Source of the DNA: Serratia nevei
Lineage (GTDB): Bacteria; Pseudomonadota; Gammaproteobacteria; Enterobacterales; Enterobacteriaceae
Length of the DNA stretch: 64,000 bases
Direction: 5' to 3'
NCBI RefSeq assembly: GCF_037948395.1
Contig: NZ_CP149940.1
Span: forward strand, 2,604,001 to 2,668,000
Numbering within the stretch: position 1 is the stretch's first letter; every line of letters begins with the position of its first letter. Positions 9,984-20,805 of this stretch are shown here, in pieces. The position numbers and the translations under genes were made by a program. The notes beneath the pieces were generated by a model. The model saw nothing but the letters and a program-made list of their open reading frames with translations. It searched no databases and was not told where the DNA came from.

Positions 9984-11657
9984 ATGTCTGCCGGTTTATT
10001 GAAAACGATAGCTCTGAGCGTGGCCCTGGCCTGCACCGTTCCTACCGCCTTTGCCGCCGATCTGACCGCCGGCGCGGTCGCCGCCCCGGATCAGTATGGC
10101 GCAAAAGTCGCCGCGCACATTCTGCAGGCCGGCGGCAACGCGGTCGATGCGGCGGTCGCCACCGCCTTTACCCTGGCGGTCACCTACCCTGAAGCCGGCA
10201 ATATCGGCGGCGGCGGCTTTATGACGCTGTATATCGACGGCAAACCCTATTTCCTCGACTACCGCGAAGTGGCCCCCAAGGCCGCCAGCAAAACCCTATA
10301 CCTGAACGAGAAAGGTGAAGTGATCGAAAATCTCAGCCTGGTGGGCAGCCGCGCCGCCGGCGTGCCGGGCACCGTGCTGGGGCTGTGGGAAGCCCACAAG
10401 CGCTTCGGCAAGCTGCCGTGGGCCGAACTGCTGACGCCGGCGATCGGCTACGCCCGGCAAGGTTTCACCGTGGCGGATCAGCAGTATCAGTACCGTGAAG
10501 ACGCCAACAAGCTGTTCGCCGGTAAAACCAACTTTGGCGACTATTTCGGCGCCATGAAGCCCGGCACGGTGTTCAAACAGCCGGAGCTGGCCGCCACCCT
10601 CGAGCGCATCGCCAAGTCGGGCGCCGACGATTTTTATCACGGCGAAACCGCGCGCCTGCTGGTGGCGCAAATGCAGCGCGACAACGGGCTGATCGGCGCG
10701 GCGGATTTGGCCGACTATCGGGTGAAATGGCGTGAGCCGATGCGCATCAGCTGGCGCGGCAACACCGTATATACCGCCCCGCTGCCCAGCTCCGGCGGCA
10801 TTGCGCTGGCGCAGCTGCTGGGGATAAAAGAAGATCGCGCCGCCGACTTCAAGGGTGTGCCGCTGAACTCGGCGCGCTATATCCACCTGCTGGCGGAAAT
10901 CGAAAAGCGCGTGTTCGCCGATCGCGCCGACTACCTCGGCGACCCGGATTTCACTAAGGTGCCGGAAGCACAGCTGATCGCCCCCGACTACCTGCAAAAA
11001 CGCGCCGCCGAAATCAACCCGACGGCGATCTCGCCGACCGAACAGGTGCGGCCAGGGCTGGAAACCCACCAAACCACCCACTTCTCGATCGTTGATGCCG
11101 CCGGCAACGCGGTCAGCAACACCTATACGCTCAACTGGGACTTCGGCAGCGGCGTGGTGGTCAAAGGCGCCGGCTTCCTGCTCAACGACGAGATGGACGA
11201 TTTCAGCGCCAAACCCGGCGTCGCCAATGCCTTCGGCGTGGTGGGCAGCGACGCCAACGCCATCGAGCCGGGCAAGCGCATGCTCTCCTCGATGAGCCCG
11301 ACCATCATCACCCGCGACGGCGAGGTCAGCCTGGTGATCGGCACGCCGGGCGGATCGCGCATCTTCACGTCGATCTTCCAGGTGATCAACAACCTCTACG
11401 ATTACCATCTGCCGCTGGCGCAGGCGGTGGCCGCCCAGCGCGTGCACCATCAGCTGTTGCCGAAGGACACCCTGTACTATGACAGCTTTGCGCCGTTGAC
11501 CGGCAAACCGGCGGAAGAGCTGAAAGCCATGGGCTACACCCTCGAAGATCAGGGCTGGAACATGGGGGACATTCAGGCTATCCGCATCGATGGCCGCACG
11601 CCGGAAACCGCGTCCGATCCGCGCGGCCGCGGCGTGGGCCTGGTGGTGAAAAAGTAA
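9984..11657 (+). CDS. ggt: Gamma-glutamyltranspeptidase, periplasmic
   Basis: A 557-residue Ntn-hydrolase that cleaves the gamma-glutamyl bond of glutathione and transfers or hydrolyses the glutamyl group. A signal peptide covers residues 1-24 (ending FAA), directing it to the periplasm. The autocatalytic cleavage site and nucleophile is the first threonine of QTTHFSIVD at about residue 364, splitting large and small subunits. Other family features are DAAVATAFTLAVTYPEAGNIGGGG near 55 and the SSMSPTI and GTPGGSRI substrate loops. An AAGGA ribosome site precedes ATG 9984. It appears to be transcribed alone. Confidence 0.96.
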   Translation: MSAGLLKTIALSVALACTVPTAFAADLTAGAVAAPDQYGAKVAAHILQAGGNAVDAAVATAFTLAVTYPEAGNIGGGGFMTLYIDGKPYFLDYREVAPKAASKTLYLNEKGEVIENLSLVGSRAAGVPGTVLGLWEAHKRFGKLPWAELLTPAIGYARQGFTVADQQYQYREDANKLFAGKTNFGDYFGAMKPGTVFKQPELAATLERIAKSGADDFYHGETARLLVAQMQRDNGLIGAADLADYRVKWREPMRISWRGNTVYTAPLPSSGGIALAQLLGIKEDRAADFKGVPLNSARYIHLLAEIEKRVFADRADYLGDPDFTKVPEAQLIAPDYLQKRAAEINPTAISPTEQVRPGLETHQTTHFSIVDAAGNAVSNTYTLNWDFGSGVVVKGAGFLLNDEMDDFSAKPGVANAFGVVGSDANAIEPGKRMLSSMSPTIITRDGEVSLVIGTPGGSRIFTSIFQVINNLYDYHLPLAQAVAAQRVHHQLLPKDTLYYDSFAPLTGKPAEELKAMGYTLEDQGWNMGDIQAIRIDGRTPETASDPRGRGVGLVVKK

Positions 11658-11862
11658 CGCCCCGGCGGCCCGCCTCCGGTTAAACGGGCCGCCGCTCTCC
11701 CCGCACAGACTGCCGCTGCCCCCTTTTTCACTCATCTATACTGAATCGACAGGCCCGCGCTTAACGGCGACGGCTCCTGCGGTCCGTCTTGAACGATAAA
11801 GATAATATTCATAGTAAATCAATCACCTGCATTTATCGTAAGCGGTGTCGGAGGCAAGCAAC

Positions 11863-14157
<2,295 letters not shown>

Positions 14158-14170
14158 AGGGAACTCTACG

Positions 14171-14208
14171 GGCCCCCAAACTCTTGTCTGTTTGGGGGCC
14201 ATTTTTTT
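14171..14208 (+). terminator. Intrinsic terminator of the ydeP-type gene
   Basis: Eleven-base arms GGCCCCCAAAC and GTTTGGGGGCC with an 8-base loop, followed by ATTTTTTTA. It is a textbook rho-independent terminator 13 bases after the stop codon. Confidence 0.92.
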
Positions 14209-14228
14209 ATCCAGCTACGGGCAGCAGC

Positions 14229-16154
14229 TTATTTTCCGTTGGCTAATTCGCCGTACACCACCTGGCCGCGGAAACCGCGCCGCACCTGCTGGAACAGCTC
14301 GCGGAACGCCGGGTAATCCTGCGCCTGGCACAGCGCTTCCTTGCCGCGAATGGCGTTCACCTGCAGCTGATGATTGACGATCACCTGCTGCCCGTCGCGT
14401 CGCCACGCCACGCGATAGTCGCCCGCCGCATTACGGAACTGCCTGTCTTGCGGAATGGCGATGATCGGCACGTTGGCCGGCAGCTGCAGACGGTAGGTTT
14501 CGTCGTAGCGCTGTGCGCTGCAGTAGAACGGCGTTTCGTTGCCCGGCGCCGCCGTGGTGGTATACAGCGTGCGGAACGATTTGCCGCCGGGCGGATTCGG
14601 CAGCGTCATGCCGCCCACTACGCTGAAATCGACGTAGTCGTCCGCCTTGAAGCGGAAGCGGTAACCGAACTGTTTTTTGAGATCCAGCGGATCGCTGTTC
14701 ATCGCCACCTCGCCGCTGCCGTCGATGCCGGAGGCGGACATGATCGACGCTTCGGCCTGCGCCCGGTTCTGCCGGTTGATCTGCGAGAAGTAGCCCCGCA
14801 GGTCAATCTCTTCCACTTCGCTCAGCCGACGCTCGGTTTGCCCGTGCAGATTGCCCGCTTTGTCGAACACGAAATCGACGCTCAGCGCGCTCTTGACCGG
14901 CTGCTCGTCGCTGCCCGGCGTGCGCGCCAGCTTGGCGTCGCGCGTCAGCAGCACCGGTGCCCCCAGGTCGCCTTCCGGCAGTTGCCCGAACCGCGCCCAC
15001 GGATTGGTGGAGTCCAGGTACAGTTTGAATTCCGGCACGTAGGTGATGGCGTGGTTAAAGCGGCTGAGCAGCGGCACCTTAGGCAGTAACGGGCCTTCGT
15101 CCATGCCGATCAGCACCGGCGAGCTAGCAATGCCTTTGGCGGCGAGCAGCGCCTCCAGGATCACCACGTGGTCCTTACAGTCGCCGTAGTGGTTGTCGAG
15201 AATGCTCTGCGCCGAATTCGGCTCCAGCCCGCCGTTGCCCAGGTACACCGCCACGTAGCGAATGTTTTGCGCCACCCAGCGATAGAGCGCCTCCGCCTGC
15301 TCGCGCCGATCGCTGATGCCGGCGGTGATGTTGTCCGCCAGCGCCTGAATGCCCGGCGTCACCTGCGCCGCCGCGCCGGCCTTCAGCTGGTAGGCCTTGG
15401 CCAGCTGCGGCCACTCGCGGTAGGTGCTGGCCATGATGGTCGGGCTGAAGGTCCAGCTGTCCGCCGCCCAGTTTTGTGATTTCATCGGCGCGCTACGCGA
15501 ATAATGCCAGCGCCAGTGCGCCTGCCCGTCGCGGATCTGCGGCTGGTCCCCACCTTCCACGCCGCGCGTGAAGATATGCATCGGCAGCCTGGCCGGCGCC
15601 TGCAGCGTCACTTCGGCGTCGTCGAACTGGTCGAAAACGCTGAACGTCTCCCACAGGCCGAAATAGTCGGGGAAATACGGGGTGTTTTGCGTGCGGCGCA
15701 GCTCATACACCACGCGCGATCCCGGCGCCAGGTTGGAGAACACGATGACGCGCACTTTGCGGTCGGCATACAGCGGCGCCGTGGCGCTGGAGTAGCTTTC
15801 CTGGGTATAGATGCGATCGGGCGCCACGTCGTGGCGCTGGCCGTCGGCGGTCAGCGTGTAGGCGGCGACCACCTCCAGCGTTTCCATTTTTTCGCTGTAG
15901 CTCAGGCGGATCTGGCTGAATTTCTCGACCGCCGCCTTGGTCTTCAGCAGCATTTCGTAGCTTTCCGTTTTCACGTTGGTGGCGTTGGCGTTGACGCGGT
16001 AATCCGCGCGATAGCGTACGAAGCTGAAATCGTTGTTGGCCGTGTCGTTCTGGCCCTGATCCGCCGCGGCGGGCGGTGCAACGGCCAACACGGTGGCCGG
16101 GTGCGTTGCCGTCAAACCGGCGAATAACAGCAGGGAAGGAATAGCGATTTTCAT
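14229..16154 (-). CDS. DUF3857 and transglutaminase-like domain protein, secreted
   Basis: A 641-residue exported protein. ATG 16154 is chosen for its AAGGA ribosome site and because it starts a clean signal peptide (MKIAIPSLLLFAGLTATHPA). A DUF3857 domain covers about residues 50-230 and a transglutaminase-like papain fold follows, with the catalytic cysteine in HYGDCKDHV near 325, histidine in FNHAITYV and aspartate in LYLDSTNPW. The C-terminal third is beta-rich. The family is common in Bacteroidetes and Proteobacteria without an assigned substrate. A near-consensus Fur box lies upstream, so iron-limited expression is likely, unusual for this family. Confidence 0.88.
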   Translation of the reverse strand: MKIAIPSLLLFAGLTATHPATVLAVAPPAAADQGQNDTANNDFSFVRYRADYRVNANATNVKTESYEMLLKTKAAVEKFSQIRLSYSEKMETLEVVAAYTLTADGQRHDVAPDRIYTQESYSSATAPLYADRKVRVIVFSNLAPGSRVVYELRRTQNTPYFPDYFGLWETFSVFDQFDDAEVTLQAPARLPMHIFTRGVEGGDQPQIRDGQAHWRWHYSRSAPMKSQNWAADSWTFSPTIMASTYREWPQLAKAYQLKAGAAAQVTPGIQALADNITAGISDRREQAEALYRWVAQNIRYVAVYLGNGGLEPNSAQSILDNHYGDCKDHVVILEALLAAKGIASSPVLIGMDEGPLLPKVPLLSRFNHAITYVPEFKLYLDSTNPWARFGQLPEGDLGAPVLLTRDAKLARTPGSDEQPVKSALSVDFVFDKAGNLHGQTERRLSEVEEIDLRGYFSQINRQNRAQAEASIMSASGIDGSGEVAMNSDPLDLKKQFGYRFRFKADDYVDFSVVGGMTLPNPPGGKSFRTLYTTTAAPGNETPFYCSAQRYDETYRLQLPANVPIIAIPQDRQFRNAAGDYRVAWRRDGQQVIVNHQLQVNAIRGKEALCQAQDYPAFRELFQQVRRGFRGQVVYGELANGK

Positions 16155-16238
16155 CTTCGGTCCTTGAAGGGCAATAAACGGCGACGCCGGGCTACGCGCC
16201 CGTCCCGGCGTCAAAACAGGCGGGCACACTAATATAAT

Positions 16239-16253
16239 TGAGAATCATTTTCA
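16239..16253 (-). promoter_or_regulatory. Fur box upstream of the DUF3857 gene
   Basis: TGAGAATCATTTTCA matches the 7-1-7 Fur inverted repeat TGATAATnATTATCA at 12 of 14 fixed positions. It lies 85 bases before the chosen start of the minus-strand DUF3857/transglutaminase gene and 24 bases after the lone GC-rich run, in a locally AT-rich promoter region. Confidence 0.75.
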
Positions 16254-16277
16254 ATAAACGGACCTTCAACGCCGGGG

Positions 16278-16847
16278 CTACCCCTGTTCGATCAGCATCA
16301 CGGCGGTGGTCTCCGGCTCCAGCGCCTCGAAAACGTGCTCGCGATCGGCGGAGTAGCTGATGTAATCGCCGGCGCTCAGCTCCAGCGGCTGGTCCGCCGG
16401 CCCGAGGCGTGCCCGCCCGCTGCTGATGATCACATGCTCGACGGTGCCGGGGGGATGCGGCCGGGAAAGTTTGGCTTCGCCGGGCTGCACCCGCAGCCGG
16501 TAAATGTCGCGCTGCGCCCCCGGCGGGCAGGTGGCCAGCAGCGTGGCGGCGTAGTTGCCCTGCTCCGACAGCGCCGGCGTACCTTCATGGGCGCGGATCA
16601 CTTGCACCTGCCTGCTCGGCTGTGAAATCAGCCGGCTGACCGGCACGTCCAGCGCCATCGCCAGCGCCCACAGCGTTTCCAGGCTGGGATTGCCGCTGCC
16701 GGCTTCCAGCTGCGACAGCGTGGATTTGGCGATGCCCGCTCGCTTCGCCAGTTCGGTCACCGACAGGTTCAACCGCTCCCGCTCGCGGCGGATTGCCGCC
16801 GACAGCAGGCCGATAGGCGTGATGTTCTGCATCCGATCGTCACTCAT
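16278..16847 (-). CDS. XRE-cupin transcriptional regulator
   Basis: A 189-residue regulator. The helix-turn-helix is at about residues 12-68 (LSVTELAKRAGIAKSTLSQLEAG), and a small cupin domain at about 105-185 (HPPGTVEHVIISSGRARL) that would sense a small ligand. This architecture (PuuR/SutR type) usually represses a neighbouring amino-acid or polyamine gene. The divergent neighbour is an EamA exporter, and the shared 129-base region carries repeated TGTTCG half-sites that also reach into the start of this gene, suggesting autoregulation. Ligand unknown. Confidence 0.93.
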   Translation of the reverse strand: MSDDRMQNITPIGLLSAAIRRERERLNLSVTELAKRAGIAKSTLSQLEAGSGNPSLETLWALAMALDVPVSRLISQPSRQVQVIRAHEGTPALSEQGNYAATLLATCPPGAQRDIYRLRVQPGEAKLSRPHPPGTVEHVIISSGRARLGPADQPLELSAGDYISYSADREHVFEALEPETTAVMLIEQG

Positions 16848-16921
16848 TGTTCGCTATGCCATCCATTTGTTCGGCTTGACGAACACTCGTGTTAGTGTTC
16901 ATCATAATGTTCGATTGTTCA
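16848..16921. promoter_or_regulatory. Cluster of TGTTCG half-sites between XRE-cupin and EamA genes
   Basis: TGTTCG occurs at 16848, 16868 and 16908, with its complement CGAACA at 16880 and related TGTTC copies at 16896 and 16916. Pairs form dyads: TGTTCG-n6-CGAACA at 16868-16885 and GAACACT-n6-AGTGTTC at 16881-16900. Several copies are spaced by about 20 bases, two helical turns. This is best read as the multi-site operator of the XRE-cupin protein covering both divergent promoters. Confidence 0.65.
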
Positions 16922-16976
16922 TTTTAATGATTAAGCCGCTTCACCACAAGTACGGCCAGGCAACGAAGGAAACAAC

Positions 16977-17888
16977 ATGAAAACGAAAACGCGCGGTGCA
17001 GTGCAAATGATCCTCGCCATGACCATCTCCGGCACCGTGGGGTGGCCGGTGCTCGTTTTGGGGCAGCCGCCTGCGACGGTGGTGTTTTGGCGCTGCGCGT
17101 TCGGCGCGCTGGCCATGCTGGCGACCTGCGCCGCACTCGGTCAGTTGAAACAAGGCGCGATCAACCGCCGCCAGCTGGCCTTCGCCATTCTGGGGGGGAT
17201 CGCCCTGGTGCTCAATTGGACGCTGCTGTTTGCCGCCTATCAGCATGCTTCGATCGCTGTCGCCACCGTCACCTACCACGTTCAGCCGTTCATGTTGGTG
17301 GCGCTGGGGGCGCTGCTGTTCGGCGAAAAACTGACGGCCGATCGGCTGGGCTGGCTTCTGCTGGCGTTCGCGGGGGTGGTGTTGATCGTCGCCGGCCGGC
17401 AAAACGGCGGCAGCGGCGATGGCTACCTGCTTGGCGTGGCGCTGGCGCTGGGCGCAGCCCTGATGTACGCCATTGCGGCGGCGATCGTCAAACAGCTGGC
17501 CGCGCTGCCGCCGCAGCTGATCGTGTTGATTCAGCTGACCGTCGGCGCGTTGGCGCTGGCGCCGTTCGCCGGCCTGGCTACGCCGCCTGCGGCCCCCCTC
17601 GACTGGCTGCTGCTGGCGACCCTCGGCCTGGTGCATACCGGTTTGATGTCCACGTTGCTATATGGCGCCATTCAGAAGATCCCCACGGCCCTGGTCGGCG
17701 CCCTGTCGTTCATCTACCCGGCGGTGGCGATCGTGGTGGACTGGGCGGTGTTCGGCCACCGCCTCAGCCTGCTGCAGCTGCTGGGCACGCTGGCGATCCT
17801 GGGCGCCGCGGCGGGCATGATGTTTTATAAACGCCATTCAATCTCAACAGCAGCCGAGCCTGCCGTCGTGAGACAGAAAAATAAATGA
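16977..17888 (+). CDS. EamA/DMT-family transporter
   Basis: A 303-residue inner-membrane protein with about ten hydrophobic helices in two EamA repeats (roughly 5-140 and 155-285). The family exports metabolites and amino acids. Internal marks are PATVVFWRCAFGALAML in the first repeat and GALSFIYPAVAIVVDW in the second. GGAAACAAC precedes ATG 16977. It is divergent from the XRE-cupin regulator and probably controlled by it, so the regulator's ligand may be the exported compound (inference). Confidence 0.92.
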   Translation: MKTKTRGAVQMILAMTISGTVGWPVLVLGQPPATVVFWRCAFGALAMLATCAALGQLKQGAINRRQLAFAILGGIALVLNWTLLFAAYQHASIAVATVTYHVQPFMLVALGALLFGEKLTADRLGWLLLAFAGVVLIVAGRQNGGSGDGYLLGVALALGAALMYAIAAAIVKQLAALPPQLIVLIQLTVGALALAPFAGLATPPAAPLDWLLLATLGLVHTGLMSTLLYGAIQKIPTALVGALSFIYPAVAIVVDWAVFGHRLSLLQLLGTLAILGAAAGMMFYKRHSISTAAEPAVVRQKNK

Positions 17889-17914
17889 GCATAAACGAAT
17901 ACCGAGGGCGTTTT

Positions 17915-17956
17915 ATGTCTAACCTTATTATCGATGCCGCCACTCAGCCTATTTAA
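17915..17956 (+). other. 13-codon ORF, possible gene remnant
   Basis: ATG at 17915 follows GAGGG at a usable distance and opens a 13-residue frame (MSNLIIDAATQPI) ending in TAA. It lies in the gap between the EamA gene and the 190-aa unknown gene. The peptide looks like the N-terminus of a longer protein, so it may be a truncated remnant, or chance. Nothing else is evident in this gap. Confidence 0.2.
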
Positions 17957-18021
17957 TCCATTCTAATTATTAAGCATGAAAATAATTAGAATATTTACCT
18001 TGCGTGTGGAGAAATATCAAT

Positions 18022-18594
18022 ATGAGCAATACCGGTGAGACATTAATCAATGCCATCGTCAGCAATAATTCTCTGATGGCAATAAATAATTGCCCTGGCG
18101 TTCCCGCCCAAATGAGCCGGGCCGTTTATGGCAAAACGCAGGACGATAGCGGGGCCGGAACCACGATCGAAAATAACCGTGACATGCAAAAGAATATCAA
18201 TATCGCGCTGGGGTTCTCTGGGGCGAACTCGGAAACCGCCGTTTGGCATTTCATGATTGGCCCGCCCGTCCACCATTTTGTGGTGATCCCCTGGTACCAG
18301 CATACGGCGCCGCACGGACGGGTTTACACCGTATTTATGGCCTACGAGAACCGGTATTCGGTTGGCGGCTATGTTCAACATACGCCGCCGGCGCCTTCTG
18401 CGGTGAAAGGCTACCGTACCGTCTGGAGCGTGACCGACCTGGGGCAGATGTTTAGCGATTTGTTGACCAGCGCCACGGCGTGGCAAACCTATTTCGGTGC
18501 GGTGGGCGCAGCGCAGGCCAATAAAATAACCTATTGGAAATATAAGGTAACGTCTTTAGATTCCGCCGTGGCCAACGTCAATAAATACCGCTAA
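18022..18594 (+). CDS. Unrecognised 190-aa protein, possible papain-like fold
   Basis: I do not recognise this protein. ATG 18022 has GGAG upstream and starts MSNTGETLINAIVSNN. There is no signal peptide or membrane segment. Features are a single early cysteine in NNCPGVPAQMSRAVYGK near residue 25, a His-rich hydrophobic stretch PPVHHFVVIPWYQH near 90, and an aromatic-rich C-terminal half ending in a lysine/tyrosine tail. A lone Cys followed by a His before a hydrophobic strand resembles Cys-His hydrolases of the papain-like fold, but the match is by eye only. The upstream 130 bases are AT-rich, and no operon partner is evident. Confidence 0.7.
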   Translation: MSNTGETLINAIVSNNSLMAINNCPGVPAQMSRAVYGKTQDDSGAGTTIENNRDMQKNINIALGFSGANSETAVWHFMIGPPVHHFVVIPWYQHTAPHGRVYTVFMAYENRYSVGGYVQHTPPAPSAVKGYRTVWSVTDLGQMFSDLLTSATAWQTYFGAVGAAQANKITYWKYKVTSLDSAVANVNKYR

Positions 18595-18690
18595 TCCCAT
18601 CCGGCGGGCAAGCTATGCACAATAAGGCATTCGTCTTGCGCCCGGCGCGGTGCTATTTATTTAAACCGTGTAGGGTAGAAGGAGTGTTCT

Positions 18691-18762
18691 ATGTGGCATC
18701 ACCGCCTGCAACGGCGCATCCGTTTCAGCTACTGGAACGAACTGTGCGTCGCAAAAAAATAA
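18691..18762 (+). CDS. Candidate 23-aa basic small protein
   Basis: ATG 18691 follows AAGGAG at seven bases and opens a 23-residue frame beginning MWHHRLQRRIRF and ending in AKK before TAA. It is rich in Arg, Trp, Tyr and His and has one Cys. A possible promoter (TTGCGC, 16 bases, TATTTA) lies 30-50 bases upstream, and an intrinsic terminator starts right at the stop codon. Promoter, ribosome site, frame and terminator together make a compact monocistronic unit. I cannot name a homologue, and it could be an sRNA with a chance ORF. Confidence 0.5.
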   Translation: MWHHRLQRRIRFSYWNELCVAKK

Positions 18763-18786
18763 GGGAAGGCGCAAGCCTTCCCTTTT
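18761..18786. terminator. Bidirectional intrinsic terminator
   Basis: Ten-base arms AAGGGAAGGC and GCCTTCCCTT with GCAA loop, then TT. It closes the small ORF at 18691-18762 on the plus strand, and its reverse (with AAGGGAAGG read as CCTTCCCTT) closes the nitroreductase gene on the minus strand. Confidence 0.85.
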
Positions 18787-18803
18787 GTCATTCACCGTTC
18801 AGA

Positions 18804-19409
18804 TCAGAAACGGTCGGTTTTTACCACGTCGTCGAACGGCAGTTTGCCGATGCGCGGATAAGGTTGCCCCGCCGCCTTACCGATGGCGACCATCAGCGCG
18901 ATCTGATAGTGCGCCGGTTTGTTGATGATTTCGCCCACGGCGTCGAAATCAAACCCGTCCATCGGGCAAGAGTCGTAGCCCTGCGCCTTGGCCGCCAGCA
19001 TCAGCGTCTGGGCGAAGATCCCGCTGCTGCGCATCACTTCGTCGCGCTGCACCTGTGGCTTACCGCGATAATACTGATCGACGGCCGGGATCATGAACTG
19101 CTGTACCGGCTCCGCCGCCTCGGCCCAAACGTTTTTTACCTGTGACTCCCAGCTCGACAGATCGCCGCACAGCACGACCAGCATCGATGCGTCGGTCACC
19201 TGCGCCTGCCCCCACGCCGCCTCGCGAATTTTCTCGCGCTGAGCGCGATCTTCGATCAGCAGCGGGCGCCAGTGCTGCAGGTTAAAAGCGCTGGGTGCGC
19301 CCTGCAGCGCGATAGTCAGCAACGCTTTTTTCTCTTCGAGCGTCATCACGTGCTGCGTATCGAACTGCTTGGTGGCGCGGCGCTGGCGGATTGCGTCTAA
19401 CGTATTCAT
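18804..19409 (-). CDS. Nitroreductase-family FMN flavoprotein
   Basis: A 201-residue flavin enzyme of the nitroreductase superfamily, which uses NAD(P)H to reduce nitro or quinone compounds. ATG 19409 is chosen for its GAGG ribosome site over an upstream in-frame codon at 19427. Typical elements are RRATKQFD near residue 10 (FMN-phosphate contact), GAPSAFNLQHWRPL near 38, AKAQGYDSCPMDGFD near 140 and VAIGKAAGQPYPRI near 180. There is no signal peptide. It stands alone between the terminator at 18761 and the cytochrome gene. Confidence 0.92.
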   Translation of the reverse strand: MNTLDAIRQRRATKQFDTQHVMTLEEKKALLTIALQGAPSAFNLQHWRPLLIEDRAQREKIREAAWGQAQVTDASMLVVLCGDLSSWESQVKNVWAEAAEPVQQFMIPAVDQYYRGKPQVQRDEVMRSSGIFAQTLMLAAKAQGYDSCPMDGFDFDAVGEIINKPAHYQIALMVAIGKAAGQPYPRIGKLPFDDVVKTDRF

Positions 19410-19478
19410 TTTACTGCCTCTGTCCATGTGAAAGGCCCTATTGTCGCCAACGCGGCGCGCCTGTCCAGCCCTCGGCGG

Positions 19479-20777
19479 CTATTTCTGCGCGGTTTCGGTG
19501 CGCAGGCGGCCGACCTGCGCCGCCAGATCGGGCCACGGCGCCTGACCGGCGTAGTGCTGCCGCAGGTAGTTGAGCAGGATGGCGATCTGCACGTCATCCA
19601 GGTTATGGCGGAAGCCCGGCATATAGCCCAGTTCGGCGTTCGCCGGCCGCTGTATGCCATCCAGCACCACGCGAATGGCGTTGTCCGGCGCCTCGGCAAA
19701 CAGGTTGGTGTTCAGCGCCAGAGACGGCCGCACTCCTGCCATCTGCGCGCCTTTTTCCTGCGCATGGCAAGCCATGCAGGCGCCGGAAAACAGCCGCGCG
19801 CCTTGCGAGCTCAGGGGCTCCACCTGCCGTTCCGCCTGAGCATTCAACGCGGCCGCCGTCGCGCTCGCCGCCGTTTCAGGATGATAGCTGCGCAGATAGA
19901 CGGCGATCGCCTGCAGATCGGCCTGCGGCAAGCGGGACAACCCTTCTTCGATCACCGGCGCCATCGGGCCGGCGGCCACGCCGTGGTTGGCCGAGTAGCC
20001 GGTACGCATAAAATCGACCAGATCCTGCTGCGTCCAATCGAGCGGCGCAGGCGAGCGGCCGGTCAACGCCGGCGCCGTCCAGCCTTCCGCCACGCCGCCG
20101 GCCAGGTGGTCGCTACCGGTTTTCTCGCCGAACAGCACGTTGCGCGGCGAGTGGCAGGCGCTACAGTGCCCCAGCCCTTCGGCCAGATAAGCGCCGCGGT
20201 TCCAGGCGGCGCTTTGGGCCGGGTCTTCCTGCATCGCGCCCGGCGTCAGGAACAGCAGGTTCCAGGCGAAGATGCCCTGGCGGATATTGAACGGAAAGTG
20301 CAGCTCGGTGGCCGGCGGCCGGGAGTTGACCGGCGGCTGCGACATCAGGTAGGCGTACAGCGCCTGCAGATCGTCGTCGCGGGTGCGGGTAAAAGCGGTA
20401 TAGGGAAACGCCGGGTAAAGGTAGCGGCCCTGGCGATCGACGCCGTGGCGCATGGCACGTTCAAACGCCGCGTAGCTCCAGCTGCCGATGCCGGTTTCTA
20501 CGTCCGGCGTGATGTTGGTGGTGTAAATGGTGCCGAAGGGGATCTCCATCGCTAACCCGCCGGCGTTGCGCTCACCGCCCGAACGGGTGTGGCACACCGC
20601 GCAATCGCCGAGATCGGCCAGCGTTTTGCCGCGCGCGATCTGCGCCTCGCTGAAACTGTGCGTCGCATCGGCGGCGAGCGGCGCGATTTCCGGTTGCCAG
20701 CTGGCGACAACGCCGGCCACCACAACGGCGATCGCCGTGAAGCCACCCCACCCGACGATTTTTTTCATCTTACTCAT
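19479..20777 (-). CDS. Triheme cytochrome c subunit of a membrane aldehyde/alcohol dehydrogenase
   Basis: A 432-residue periplasmic, membrane-anchored electron carrier. An N-terminal hydrophobic segment (about residues 7-26) is followed by three c-type heme sites CxxCH: CAVCH near 59, CSACH near 205 and CMACH near 333. This is the layout of cytochrome subunits of acetic-acid-bacterial alcohol and aldehyde dehydrogenases. It is the last gene of a three-gene operon with 2Fe-2S and molybdenum subunits and would pass electrons to ubiquinone or an oxidase. A 28-base gap separates it from the Mo subunit gene. Confidence 0.93.
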   Translation of the reverse strand: MSKMKKIVGWGGFTAIAVVVAGVVASWQPEIAPLAADATHSFSEAQIARGKTLADLGDCAVCHTRSGGERNAGGLAMEIPFGTIYTTNITPDVETGIGSWSYAAFERAMRHGVDRQGRYLYPAFPYTAFTRTRDDDLQALYAYLMSQPPVNSRPPATELHFPFNIRQGIFAWNLLFLTPGAMQEDPAQSAAWNRGAYLAEGLGHCSACHSPRNVLFGEKTGSDHLAGGVAEGWTAPALTGRSPAPLDWTQQDLVDFMRTGYSANHGVAAGPMAPVIEEGLSRLPQADLQAIAVYLRSYHPETAASATAAALNAQAERQVEPLSSQGARLFSGACMACHAQEKGAQMAGVRPSLALNTNLFAEAPDNAIRVVLDGIQRPANAELGYMPGFRHNLDDVQIAILLNYLRQHYAGQAPWPDLAAQVGRLRTETAQK

Positions 20778-20805
20778 CTTTGCTGTCCTTGTTCGTTACG
20801 GGGGG

